DNA of 22,876 nucleotides from JANRKG01 sp033763635 (GTDB taxonomy: Bacteria; Cyanobacteriota; Cyanobacteriia; GCF-001939115), in the NCBI GenBank assembly GCA_033763635.1, contig JANRKG010000096.1:1-22876 (forward strand), given 5' to 3'. Shown piece by piece: positions 9,041 to 16,133 of the stretch. Position numbers and translations under genes: made by a program. The first letter of the stretch is position 1; each line of letters opens with the position of its first letter. Below the pieces are notes generated by a model. The model had not been told where the DNA came from, ran no database searches, and worked only from the letters and a program-made list of their open reading frames with translations.

Positions 9041-9108
9041 CTTCCCAGGGATGTTATTTTGCTGCCCCTTAGGTTCAGACACCAGGTACAAGGGGGAAAT
9101 GGAAATCC

Positions 9109-9912
9109 TTAATGATAGTAGAAATCCAGGTCTTGCAACGTCATGAGCCGCGCCTTTAACAAACGATATTCCCGCTTCCACCGATCCACCTGTAATTTTC
9201 GGTTGACCTTATCCCAAAAAGTCAGGATTTTTTGCTCTGCTTCCAGTTCCCAGTGAATAAAGGTATGCTCTCTGATTTTATTCAGTTCGTCCCAGCGATC
9301 GTTTGTCACTGTCCAACCCACTTTCGCCACTGCCAAACCGATGGGATTGCCATCCTTGGTATTCACACCTTTGATTTCAAAGTACCGACCAACCCTTCCC
9401 CATTGCTTGATGAATTCTTGTTCCTTGCCGCCATCTCTTGTAATGACAAACAAATTTTCATGAATCCAGCTTGTTTCATCCAAACAAACATCCAACTTTT
9501 TCGCTAATTCTTGAATGGATTGATGCCTTGCGGGATCTCTTTGGTTGGGCGGGTGTTCCAGAATTTTGACAAAGCCTTCACACACAATGCCAGGAGGCCA
9601 TTCAATATTATCTGGCACAGGGGAAAAAATTCTGGTATCCGCATCTACAAAGATTACTGAGCGGAATTTCGTAAGTGCTTTTCCAATTGCAAATCGCTTG
9701 TCGTCATAGCAATACAAAACACCCTGCCGGGAATGTTTGTAAGCTAAAACGTTTGGAAAATCTTTAAAGTCTTGGGGAAGATCGGTGTAGACCACCAAAA
9801 AAGTGTTGGGAGAATAGGTCGCCAAATCAGTTGCAAGTTGCTTTACAAGATCCCTATATTTTTTTCCGAGAGAGAGAGTACAAAAGCAGAAATCCTTGTC
9901 GGCACTCACCAT
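9109..9912 (-). CDS. GT-A-like glycosyltransferase
   Basis: A 267-residue cytoplasmic protein with features of a nucleotide-sugar transferase: an N-terminal beta-strand pattern (DFCFCTLSLGKKYRDL, then NTFLVVYTDLP), a block SVIFVDADTRIF with a DxD-type metal motif at Asp90-Asp92, and a later WIHENLFVITRDGG segment resembling the acceptor-site strand. No transmembrane helix. I cannot assign a CAZy family; donor and acceptor are unknown. Start ATG 9912 is supported by AAGGAAG immediately upstream. It may serve surface polysaccharide along with the dehydratase about 2.4 kb away, but they are not an operon. Confidence 0.7.
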   Translation of the reverse strand: MVSADKDFCFCTLSLGKKYRDLVKQLATDLATYSPNTFLVVYTDLPQDFKDFPNVLAYKHSRQGVLYCYDDKRFAIGKALTKFRSVIFVDADTRIFSPVPDNIEWPPGIVCEGFVKILEHPPNQRDPARHQSIQELAKKLDVCLDETSWIHENLFVITRDGGKEQEFIKQWGRVGRYFEIKGVNTKDGNPIGLAVAKVGWTVTNDRWDELNKIREHTFIHWELEAEQKILTFWDKVNRKLQVDRWKREYRLLKARLMTLQDLDFYYH

Positions 9913-10262
9913 ACTTCCTTAGTTTTCTCCTCAAATCCTGCTTCAGGTGATTCTGGCAGCGCTTCTTCCCGTCCCTAAGCTTTAACTGTTTAAGCCGTAG
10001 ATGCGACTTGGTAAAGAAACTTGAGTGAATTGTACTCCTAACCTAGAAAAGGTTGTGACAATTTATCCCCATTCTTTATGAAGATTTTGGAAGGGTTTAA
10101 CCCATGCAGTTTTCAGGAAAGTACTAGCTTCGATAGGGTGCATCATTTTTTACCCTACGATTGGATTGCTGATCAGAGAGTTTCCTCGCTAAATCTCCAC
10201 GAAATTCTAGTGTCTTAAAATCGATCGCTATCTTCAGTTAAAAAAACATCATAAGTTATGGC

Positions 10263-10298
10263 AAAAAGCAGGGACCGTTTATATAGTCCCTGCTTTTT
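10263..10298 (+). terminator. Intrinsic (bidirectional) terminator
   Basis: Perfect 13-base arms AAAAAGCAGGGAC (10263-10275) and GTCCCTGCTTTTT (10286-10298) with a 10-base loop. The A-run before and T-run after the stem make it functional-looking on both strands. No plus-strand protein gene lies upstream within 2 kb, so on that strand it would end an unrecognised transcript. On the minus strand it lies 170 bases beyond the stop of the 10468-10845 gene. Confidence 0.8.
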
Positions 10299-10355
10299 AT
10301 TTACGTAGTCCAATAAAGTTGAAATATAGAGTTAGATAGGGTTTCTGTATACAAA

Positions 10356-10411
10356 TGTCCGAAAGCTTTTTAATGGAAAAACTTTAATTTAATAAAAAGA
10401 CTTTTCGGACA
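10356..10411. repeat. Long imperfect inverted repeat
   Basis: Arms TGTCCGAAAGCTTTTTA (10356-10372) and TAAAAAGACTTTTCGGACA (10393-10411) pair except for a two-base bulge, with a 20-base AT-rich loop. It sits directly downstream (minus strand) of the 10468-10845 gene, so it may be that gene's 3' stem-loop. Confidence 0.55.
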
Positions 10412-10467
10412 AACTTTTAAGAGAGAGATTCACAAAAACCATCCAATTTTGGAGGCTTCCGATCGTC

Positions 10468-10845
10468 TCATGAATTCCCTGGCTTCCCTTTTTCTAAAGC
10501 TTTTTCGACCAGATCATCAGTAACGTTGCCAGTACCAGCATTGACAGGATGAATGTCTCTGGCCATCTTGCGATAATCATCCGGATTACCCGTTGGTTGT
10601 GCAACGGTTTGGGAAGTTTCAGTGGAATGAACTTGATAATGGGGAGCCGTCGCATCCTCAGCCATCTTTTCCCCTTCAGGAGTGTGATCAACAGGGCTGA
10701 CGCTCAATTCTTTGGATGCTTCATAATCCGACTCAATATCCACCTTAGGAGTTTTTTGGTCCCCCAGGGCAATCTCTTCAGCTAACTGTTGAGCATCATA
10801 ATTTTGAGATTGATTTCCACTCAAATCAGTCGTGACATCAGACAT
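10468..10845 (-). CDS. Small acidic hypothetical protein (125 aa)
   Basis: Not recognised by function. The product is hydrophilic, rich in Asp, Glu, Ser and Thr, poor in hydrophobic residues and probably largely disordered. The most ordered-looking part is the C-terminal 35 residues (DDYRKMARDIHPVNAGTGNV). No signal peptide or membrane segment. AGGAGC sits six bases before ATG 10845, a good ribosome-binding site that supports the start. It is divergent from the carotenoid-protein gene across a 216-base gap, so the two may share regulation, for example by stress or light; that is only inference. Confidence 0.75.
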   Translation of the reverse strand: MSDVTTDLSGNQSQNYDAQQLAEEIALGDQKTPKVDIESDYEASKELSVSPVDHTPEGEKMAEDATAPHYQVHSTETSQTVAQPTGNPDDYRKMARDIHPVNAGTGNVTDDLVEKALEKGKPGNS

Positions 10846-10938
10846 AAATTGCTCCTGTAAAAACTTTTCTTTTCTGTGTTGAATTTACCAAGTTTGTTCT
10901 AAATTCTCTAAACCTCCCTGGATAGATCCCTGGCTTCT

Positions 10939-10948
10939 CTCTTAAGAG
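10939..10948. promoter_or_regulatory. Palindrome midway in a divergent promoter region
   Basis: CTCTTAAGAG is a perfect 10-base palindrome near the centre of the 216-base gap between the divergent genes at 10845 (-) and 11062 (+), where an operator would be expected. There is no independent evidence of a bound regulator. Confidence 0.25.
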
Positions 10949-11061
10949 GGATTGATATTAGAAATGGTGCGATCAAAAGTTATTCCTCTTGAGGGTCACG
11001 GCTCTCAGGAGAAAGCTGTTAAGTCTTAACTTGGATTGTTAACTCCTCAGGAGATAAATTT

Positions 11062-11589
11062 ATGACTTCTACAAATGCAGATAAAGCACAATATTTGAGC
11101 GAAGAAACTAAAAAGGGTGTAGATGCTTTTGAAAAACTTGGAGTTGATGAAAAATTAGCTTTACTGTATTTCGTTTACAAAAAAATGGGGAGTTCGATTA
11201 CGCCTGCGGCTCCGGCGGCAACAGACCCCAATTTAGCGCCTTTATTAATGGGTGATTTCTATGAATTATCTGATGAAGATCAATTGGTTATTATGCGCCA
11301 GATTGTGAATCGAGAAGACACAGAATACTCCCGTGCTTACGGAGCGCTGAAGGAAAATAATCAGTTAATGGTTTGGTATGCATGGGCACAGGGAATGGGA
11401 AACACGATCGTTGGTATGCCCGGAAATTACCAATCCTCTCAACTGATCAAAGATGCTTTGGGCTATCTAGAATCTTTGGGATTTGAACATCAAATTTCCG
11501 TCTTGCGAGAAGTCGCAAGTCAGATGGGTTACACGGATGTTCAGCCCATTCCTACCCAGGCAGAAACCGGAAAAACCCCCAGCCTGTAA
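11062..11589 (+). CDS. Helical carotenoid protein (OCP N-terminal-domain homologue)
   Basis: A stand-alone homologue of the all-helical N-terminal domain of orange carotenoid protein. Matching blocks are DEKLALLYFVYKKMGSSITPAAP (31-53), DEDQLVIMRQIVN (71-83), LMVWYAWAQGMG (102-113) and HQISVLREVASQMGY (143-157). Against OCP by eye, Trp41 corresponds to Tyr36, Tyr44 to Tyr39 and Trp110 to Trp105, so the carotenoid tunnel is probably kept. Such proteins bind a ketocarotenoid and act as singlet-oxygen quenchers or, in some clades, phycobilisome quenchers; the clade cannot be set here. No C-terminal NTF2-like domain is attached and none is encoded in the window. AGGAGA at 11049-11054 gives a strong ribosome-binding site for ATG 11062 and lies within a small dyad CTCCTCAGGAG. 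Confidence 0.9.
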   Translation: MTSTNADKAQYLSEETKKGVDAFEKLGVDEKLALLYFVYKKMGSSITPAAPAATDPNLAPLLMGDFYELSDEDQLVIMRQIVNREDTEYSRAYGALKENNQLMVWYAWAQGMGNTIVGMPGNYQSSQLIKDALGYLESLGFEHQISVLREVASQMGYTDVQPIPTQAETGKTPSL

Positions 11590-11591
11590 CG

Positions 11592-11667
11592 TTGGCAACG
11601 GATGAAAAAACGGACGAAACGGATGGACAGAACTCTATCCGTTTCATCCGTTTCGATTTGCTGCCAA
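11592..11667. repeat. Long composite inverted repeat after the carotenoid-protein gene
   Basis: Inner arms AAACGGACGAAACGGAT (11608-11624) and ATCCGTTTCATCCGTTT (11637-11653) differ at one pair and flank a 12-base loop. Outer arms TTGGCA (11592-11597) and TGCCAA (11662-11667) extend the stem. The left side repeats the motif ACGGAYGAAA. It begins two bases after the stop codon, so it is likely a 3' stabilising or terminating stem for that mRNA, though no long T-run follows. Confidence 0.6.
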
Positions 11668-11725
11668 ATATGACACACTAGAGAAAACCATCTGCACTGC
11701 TCTCCTCCTCCTTTCTCTCTGCTGT

Positions 11726-12988
11726 ATGACAGACCCATCCTTCGATATTCTGTTGCGCCACTGTCGATCGCTTACCACCCCTGACACAGTGGAAGCAGTA
11801 GACATTGCGATTCGGGAGGGGCAGATCGTCCAGATTGCACCCCAGATTAAAGGGGCCGCAAAATTAGAATTAGACATTGGCGGAAAACTGGTTAGTCCTC
11901 CTTTTGTCGAATCCCATATTCACCTCGATTCTGCACTCACAGCAGGGGAACCGCGATGGAATCAGAGTGGCACTTTATTTGAGGGCATTGAGATTTGGCG
12001 GGACCGCAAGCAATCTCTAACCCTGGAGGATGTGAAGCACCGGGCGACCGAAACTCTGAAGCAGCAGGCGATGCAAGGAGTGTTGTTTGTCCGTTCCCAT
12101 GCTGATGTGAGTGAAGCCAACCTGATCGCCCTTCAGGGATTGTTAGAGGTGAGGGAGGCCGTGAAGGATTGGATGACCCTGCAAGTCGTCGCCTTTCCCC
12201 AGGATGGTGTGTACGGCAGTCCGAAAAATGAGGAACTGTTAGAAGAAGCCCTGAAGTTGGGGGCAGATGCAGTGGGAGGCATTCCCCACTATGAACTCAC
12301 CCGCGAAGATGGGGTGAAGTCGGTCCACCGGATCTTTGAATTGGCAGAACAGTACGATCGCCTCATTGATATCCACTGTGACGAGATCGACGATGACCAG
12401 GCCCGGTTTCTTGAGGTCATTGCGGCCTGTGCGATTCGGCGGGGCAATGGCGATCGCGTGACCGCCAGCCATACAACGGCCTTTGGGTCTTATAACAATG
12501 ACTATGCCTTCAAACTCATGGGCTTTTTGCAACGGACTCAGATCAATTTTGTTGCCAATCCCCTGATTAACATTACCCTCCAGGGCCGGACGGACACCTA
12601 TCCCAAGCGGCGTGGAGTTACACGAGTTAAGGAACTCTGGCAACAGGGGCAAAATGTCAGCCTGGGTCACGATTGCATCCAAGACCCCTGGTACTCGCTC
12701 GGAACCGGGAATATGCTCGATGTGGCTGCGATGGCTGTGCATGTTTGCCAGATGACGGGCACAAGCGAAATTGATGCTTGCTACAACATGGTGACGTGGC
12801 AGGGAGCCAGAACGCTAAACTTGCACGACCAGTATGGAATTGCGATCGGCAAACCCGCCAATCTGATTGTGCTGGATGCGGACGATCGCTATGATGCGAT
12901 TCGCAGACGAGCCGCTGTAAGGTATGTCATCTCCCAGGGCCGACTCATTAGCCAACTGAAGATTTGCCAACCTGTTTTTCAAGCCTAA
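11726..12988 (+). CDS. codA: Cytosine deaminase (amidohydrolase superfamily)
   Basis: A 420-residue enzyme closely resembling E. coli CodA over its full length; it hydrolyses cytosine to uracil and ammonia in the cytoplasm, a pyrimidine- and nitrogen-salvage step. Visible metal/active-site residues are His64 and His66 (ESHIHLD), His217 and Glu220 (IDIHCDEIDDDQ), His249 (TASHTT) and Asp316 (GHDC). Other shared blocks are WNQSGTLFEGIE, QIVAFPQ-like QVVAFPQDG, NFVANPLINITLQGR and DTYPKRRGVTRVKEL. The residue after the catalytic Asp is Cys317, where E. coli has Asp314, a specificity position, so a related substrate is possible. It is 283 bases upstream of the permease-kinase on the same strand, which supports a nucleobase role. 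No clear Shine-Dalgarno precedes ATG 11726. Confidence 0.92.
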   Translation: MTDPSFDILLRHCRSLTTPDTVEAVDIAIREGQIVQIAPQIKGAAKLELDIGGKLVSPPFVESHIHLDSALTAGEPRWNQSGTLFEGIEIWRDRKQSLTLEDVKHRATETLKQQAMQGVLFVRSHADVSEANLIALQGLLEVREAVKDWMTLQVVAFPQDGVYGSPKNEELLEEALKLGADAVGGIPHYELTREDGVKSVHRIFELAEQYDRLIDIHCDEIDDDQARFLEVIAACAIRRGNGDRVTASHTTAFGSYNNDYAFKLMGFLQRTQINFVANPLINITLQGRTDTYPKRRGVTRVKELWQQGQNVSLGHDCIQDPWYSLGTGNMLDVAAMAVHVCQMTGTSEIDACYNMVTWQGARTLNLHDQYGIAIGKPANLIVLDADDRYDAIRRRAAVRYVISQGRLISQLKICQPVFQA

Positions 12989-13058
12989 ATGATGACTTGT
13001 GATATTACCCTGTCGCCACTTTAGGACCACGGCAAAAGCACTTAGGTAAAGCTACTGA

Positions 13059-13140
13059 ACCCGCCAACGGGTATCCTCATTGGCCAGGATTAGATAAGTA
13101 GAAGCACGCTTCTGACTCTCTTCAGAATTCTGGTAATTCT
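13059..13140 (+). promoter_or_regulatory. Chain of overlapping hairpins upstream of the permease-kinase gene
   Basis: Five perfect stems crowd 82 bases: ACCCG/CGGGT (13059-13072), ATCCT/AGGAT (13073-13090), AGAAGC/GCTTCT (13100-13113), TTCTGA/TCAGAA (13110-13127) and AGAATT/AATTCT (13124-13140). The last three share arm bases, so only some can form at once. It may be the 3' region of codA mRNA or a leader element. No known riboswitch family is recognised. Confidence 0.35.
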
Positions 13141-13174
13141 TTAGGGGCTACTAAATTGCGAAAAAAGGAAAATC

Positions 13175-13188
13175 GTATTTTTTGATAC
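13175..13188 (+). promoter_or_regulatory. Candidate NtcA-binding site
   Basis: Perfect GTA-N8-TAC (GTATTTTTTGATAC), followed by A as in the extended consensus TGTA-N8-TACA. NtcA is the cyanobacterial nitrogen-control activator. A TATAAT-like TGTGAT lies at 13215-13220, 26 bases beyond the motif, slightly longer than the typical spacing of about 22. It sits 83 bases before the TTG start of the permease-kinase. The motif has an expected chance rate of about one per 4 kb, so location rather than sequence alone gives it weight. Confidence 0.45.
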
Positions 13189-13202
13189 ATTTTGCATTTC
13201 GT

Positions 13203-13216
13203 CAGTTGCAAAACTG
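13203..13216 (+). promoter_or_regulatory. Hairpin with GCAA tetraloop in the permease-kinase leader
   Basis: CAGTT-GCAA-AACTG forms a 5-bp stem closed by a GNRA-type loop. An alternative stem TTTTGCA (13190-13196) / TGCAAAA (13207-13213) overlaps it, and TCAGC/GCTGA (13220-13239) follows. It may lie at or near the transcription start, so its role is uncertain. Confidence 0.3.
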
Positions 13217-13271
13217 TGATCAGCAATCTTTTTCGCTGACATGAGGGTGGTTTTCTGCTAAATGAACGGGT

Positions 13272-16133
13272 TTGAGTCAAGCGCCAAATCTAGTGAATGA
13301 GCTAAATTTCATGGAAGTCACCCACCGATCGAAGATTGTCAAAGACCGTCGCGATTACAATACCTGGGTTGCAAACGAAACGTTGGAAGACTACGCCCTG
13401 CGGGTAGTTCCAGACTCGTTTCGTACCTGGTCCGAACTGTTGGTTGCGAATACAGCGATCGGGAGTATTTCAGCGGTTGCCCTGGAAGCGATTGGAGCTT
13501 CCATCACCCTCAGCTATGGGTTTGCCAATGCCTTCTGGTCGATTATCGTTGTTTCCTTCATTATTTTTCTCTTTGGGCTTCCGATCGCCTACTACGCTGC
13601 CAAATACAGCATTGACATGGACTTGCTCACCAGGGGAGCGGGTTTTGGCTACATTGGGTCCACCATCACTTCCCTGATTTACGCCTCATTCACGTTTATC
13701 TTCTTTGCCCTGGAAGCCGCCATCATGGCCCAGGCGTTAGAACTCTACTTTCATCTGCCGCTGGCGATCGGCTATCTCGTTTGTGCAGTGGTGATCATTC
13801 CCCTGGTGTTCTATGGTGTAACCCTGATTAATCAGTTGCAATTCTGGACCCAGCCCATCTGGTTTGTGTTGATGGTGCTGCCCTTTGTCTGCGTGCTGTA
13901 CAAGGAACCGGGAGCCTTTGAGCAATGGACCCATTTTGCGGGCCGATCGCCCAGTGGAGCAGGGTTTGATCCGCTCCTTTGTGCCACCGCGGGGGCGGTT
14001 TCCTTTGCCCTGATTGCTCAAATTGGTGAGCAGGTAGACTTTCTCCGCTTTCTACCCGAACAGAAAGCGCACAACCGGGGCCGCTGGTGGACCGCAATGG
14101 TTCTGGCAGGACCGGGATGGATTCTGCTGGCGGCCCTTAAGCAACTGGCTGGGGGATTTCTGGCAGCGCTGGCGATTGAACATGGAGTCAGTCTTGCCCA
14201 GGCGAACCAGCCCACCCAAATGTACCTGGTTGCCTTTGAGTACGTTTTCTCAAACCCACCAGTAGTCCTGGCTGTCACTGTGTTTTACATTGTGATTTCC
14301 CAGATCAAGATCAATGTCACCAATGCATACGCTGGATCGCTCGCCTGGTCTAACTTTTTCTCCCGGTTGACCCATAGCCATCCGGGGCGGGTCGTCTGGT
14401 TGGTGTTCAATGTAGCGATCGCCCTGCTTCTGATGGAGTTGGGCGTTTTTTCCACCCTGGAAGCGGTGTTGGGGCTGTATTCTAACGTGGCGATTGCCTG
14501 GATTGGGGCATTAGTGGCAGATCTCATCGTCAACAAGCCCCTCGGCCTTAGCCCCTCCTATATTGAGTTCAAACGAGCGCACCTCTACAACATTAATCCC
14601 GTTGGTTTTGGATCAATGGTGATTGCTTCAGTGATTTCGATTGCCGCCTTTATCGGAGCCTTTGGTACGGTCGCCCAGGCTTTTGCGCCCTTCATTGCCC
14701 TGGGGGTTGCGTTTGTTTTGAGTCCGACGATCGCGCTTCTGACGCGCAGCAAATACTACATTGCGCGAACCGATACCCACCTCCTGCACCTCGATCCTGC
14801 TACCACTGTCACCTGCTCTGTGTGTGAAGGCGACTATGTGGCGAAGGATATGGCTTTCTGTCCGGTTTATGACGGGTTTATCTGTTCCCTGTGTTGCAGC
14901 CTGGATGCCCGTTGTCACGATACTTGCAAAACAAGTGGATCTCAGCATCCCAGCCCTCTGCTCGAAGCGGCCCAGACACTCTCGGCAATCCTCTTCCAGG
15001 GTCGCCTCTCCCCCCAACTGGGTGTTCGAATTTTGAAATATCTGGTCGTGTTTCTCACCCTGGCGGGGTTGGTCGGGACTCTCTTCATCCTGTCTTACTA
15101 TCAGCAAGCGCTTCATCCCCAGGTTTCCCTCTCTCCCGATAGCATCCTCTCTATCAAAAAAGCACTGATTGGAGCCTACGCGAGTTTGTTACTCCTGATT
15201 GGAATTGGGTCTTGGTGGCTGGTTCTCACTCAGGAAAGCCGTCAACTCGCCCAGGAAGAACTGGATAAGCAAAACCTGCAACTTCAGCAGGAGGTAGAAG
15301 AACGCCAACTCGCCCAGATTCAGTTACAGGAACAGGCTCAACGGCTTGAGAAAACTCTCCATGACCTGCAACAGGCTGAAGCTCACCTACTCCAGACCGA
15401 AAAGATGGCAGCGTTAGGGAGTCTCGTTGCAGGGATTGCCCACGAGGTCAATACTCCCATTGGGATTGGAGTCACTGCAACGTCTTTTTTAGTGGATAAA
15501 ACTCGGAGCTTTGCAGACTTATCTCGGAGTGGCGCGATGAAGCGATCGGACCTGGAAAAGTTTATCGAAACAGCCCTTCAGAGTAGCACCATGACCCTTG
15601 CGAACTTGAATCGAGCCGCAGAACTGATCCAGAGCTTCAAACAGGTTGCTGTGGATCAATCCAGCGAAACCCAACGGGAATTTTTCCTGAAAACCTACCT
15701 GGAAGAAATTCTGTTGCAACTCAGCCCCACCTTGAAGCCCACCCGCCATCAAGTGCAAATCCAGGGTGATTCGACAGTGAGGTTGAACAGTTACCCCGGT
15801 GCCTTCGCCCAGGTCATCACAAACCTGATCATGAATTCCCTCAGCCATGCCTATGCACAAGGAGAAAAAGGGGTACTGGCGATCGGATGGGAACCACAAG
15901 AAAACAATGTCATTCTCACCTATCAAGATAATGGCAAAGGCATCGCGCCCGATCACCTCAGCCGCATTTTTGAACCCTTCTTCACCACCAAACGGGGTCA
16001 GGGTGGAAGTGGATTGGGCTTGCATATCGTTTATAACCTCGTCACCCAAAAACTCAATGGCACGATCGTCTGTGAAAGCCAATTAGGAGAAGGGGTGAAG
16101 TTTACATTGAGTTTACCGATCGATGTTGATTAA
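13272..16133 (+). CDS. NCS1 permease fused to a histidine kinase
   Basis: A 953-residue membrane protein. Residues about 50-497 form a 12-helix NCS1 (purine/cytosine/allantoin-type) transporter with the family block QIGEQVDFLRFLP. Residues 515-552 hold Cys at 515, 518, 530, 538, 541, 542, 548 and 552 plus His549, a likely metal-binding linker. Two further helices (about 586-606, 634-656) flank a short loop. A coiled coil (about 660-715) leads to a kinase with His724 in GIAHEVNTPIG, N-box Asn851/Asn855, the DNGKG block near 886 and GQGGSGLGL (909-917), all intact. It probably senses the occupancy or flux of a nucleobase-like substrate and phosphorylates a receiver, most simply that of the overlapping next gene. 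The start is TTG 13272; ATG 13311 is the alternative and loses no domain. Architecture is seen; ligand and signalling are inferred. Confidence 0.9.
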   Translation: MSQAPNLVNELNFMEVTHRSKIVKDRRDYNTWVANETLEDYALRVVPDSFRTWSELLVANTAIGSISAVALEAIGASITLSYGFANAFWSIIVVSFIIFLFGLPIAYYAAKYSIDMDLLTRGAGFGYIGSTITSLIYASFTFIFFALEAAIMAQALELYFHLPLAIGYLVCAVVIIPLVFYGVTLINQLQFWTQPIWFVLMVLPFVCVLYKEPGAFEQWTHFAGRSPSGAGFDPLLCATAGAVSFALIAQIGEQVDFLRFLPEQKAHNRGRWWTAMVLAGPGWILLAALKQLAGGFLAALAIEHGVSLAQANQPTQMYLVAFEYVFSNPPVVLAVTVFYIVISQIKINVTNAYAGSLAWSNFFSRLTHSHPGRVVWLVFNVAIALLLMELGVFSTLEAVLGLYSNVAIAWIGALVADLIVNKPLGLSPSYIEFKRAHLYNINPVGFGSMVIASVISIAAFIGAFGTVAQAFAPFIALGVAFVLSPTIALLTRSKYYIARTDTHLLHLDPATTVTCSVCEGDYVAKDMAFCPVYDGFICSLCCSLDARCHDTCKTSGSQHPSPLLEAAQTLSAILFQGRLSPQLGVRILKYLVVFLTLAGLVGTLFILSYYQQALHPQVSLSPDSILSIKKALIGAYASLLLLIGIGSWWLVLTQESRQLAQEELDKQNLQLQQEVEERQLAQIQLQEQAQRLEKTLHDLQQAEAHLLQTEKMAALGSLVAGIAHEVNTPIGIGVTATSFLVDKTRSFADLSRSGAMKRSDLEKFIETALQSSTMTLANLNRAAELIQSFKQVAVDQSSETQREFFLKTYLEEILLQLSPTLKPTRHQVQIQGDSTVRLNSYPGAFAQVITNLIMNSLSHAYAQGEKGVLAIGWEPQENNVILTYQDNGKGIAPDHLSRIFEPFFTTKRGQGGSGLGLHIVYNLVTQKLNGTIVCESQLGEGVKFTLSLPIDVD

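Larger units (their letters stand above)
9913..10467. other. Non-coding gap with terminator and inverted repeats
   Basis: 555 bases with no credible gene. Contents in order: a palindrome GGGTTTAACCC (10093-10103); a hairpin TAGGGT (10134-10139) / ACCCTA (10152-10157); a strong terminator (10263-10298); and a long imperfect inverted repeat (10356-10411). The stretch is AT-rich and could hold a small RNA gene ending at the terminator, but I recognise no family. Confidence 0.6.

Noticed and set aside
9913..10467. tRNA or known small RNA (Yfr1-like) in the gap
   Set aside because: No TPsiC-loop or anticodon-arm pattern and no Yfr1 core sequence found by eye.
11586..11599. GTA-N8-AAC near the codA upstream region as an NtcA site
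   Set aside because: One mismatch in the invariant half-site, and it overlaps the end of the preceding gene.
13021..13095. Resemblance to a c-di-GMP (GEMM) riboswitch from GGCAAAAGC and GTAAAGC blocks
   Set aside because: The conserved core and stem order do not match the consensus; only the hairpins themselves are supported.
15519..16082. 187-residue minus-strand open frame
   Set aside because: Antisense to the conserved kinase domain, no ribosome-binding site and no recognisable domain.
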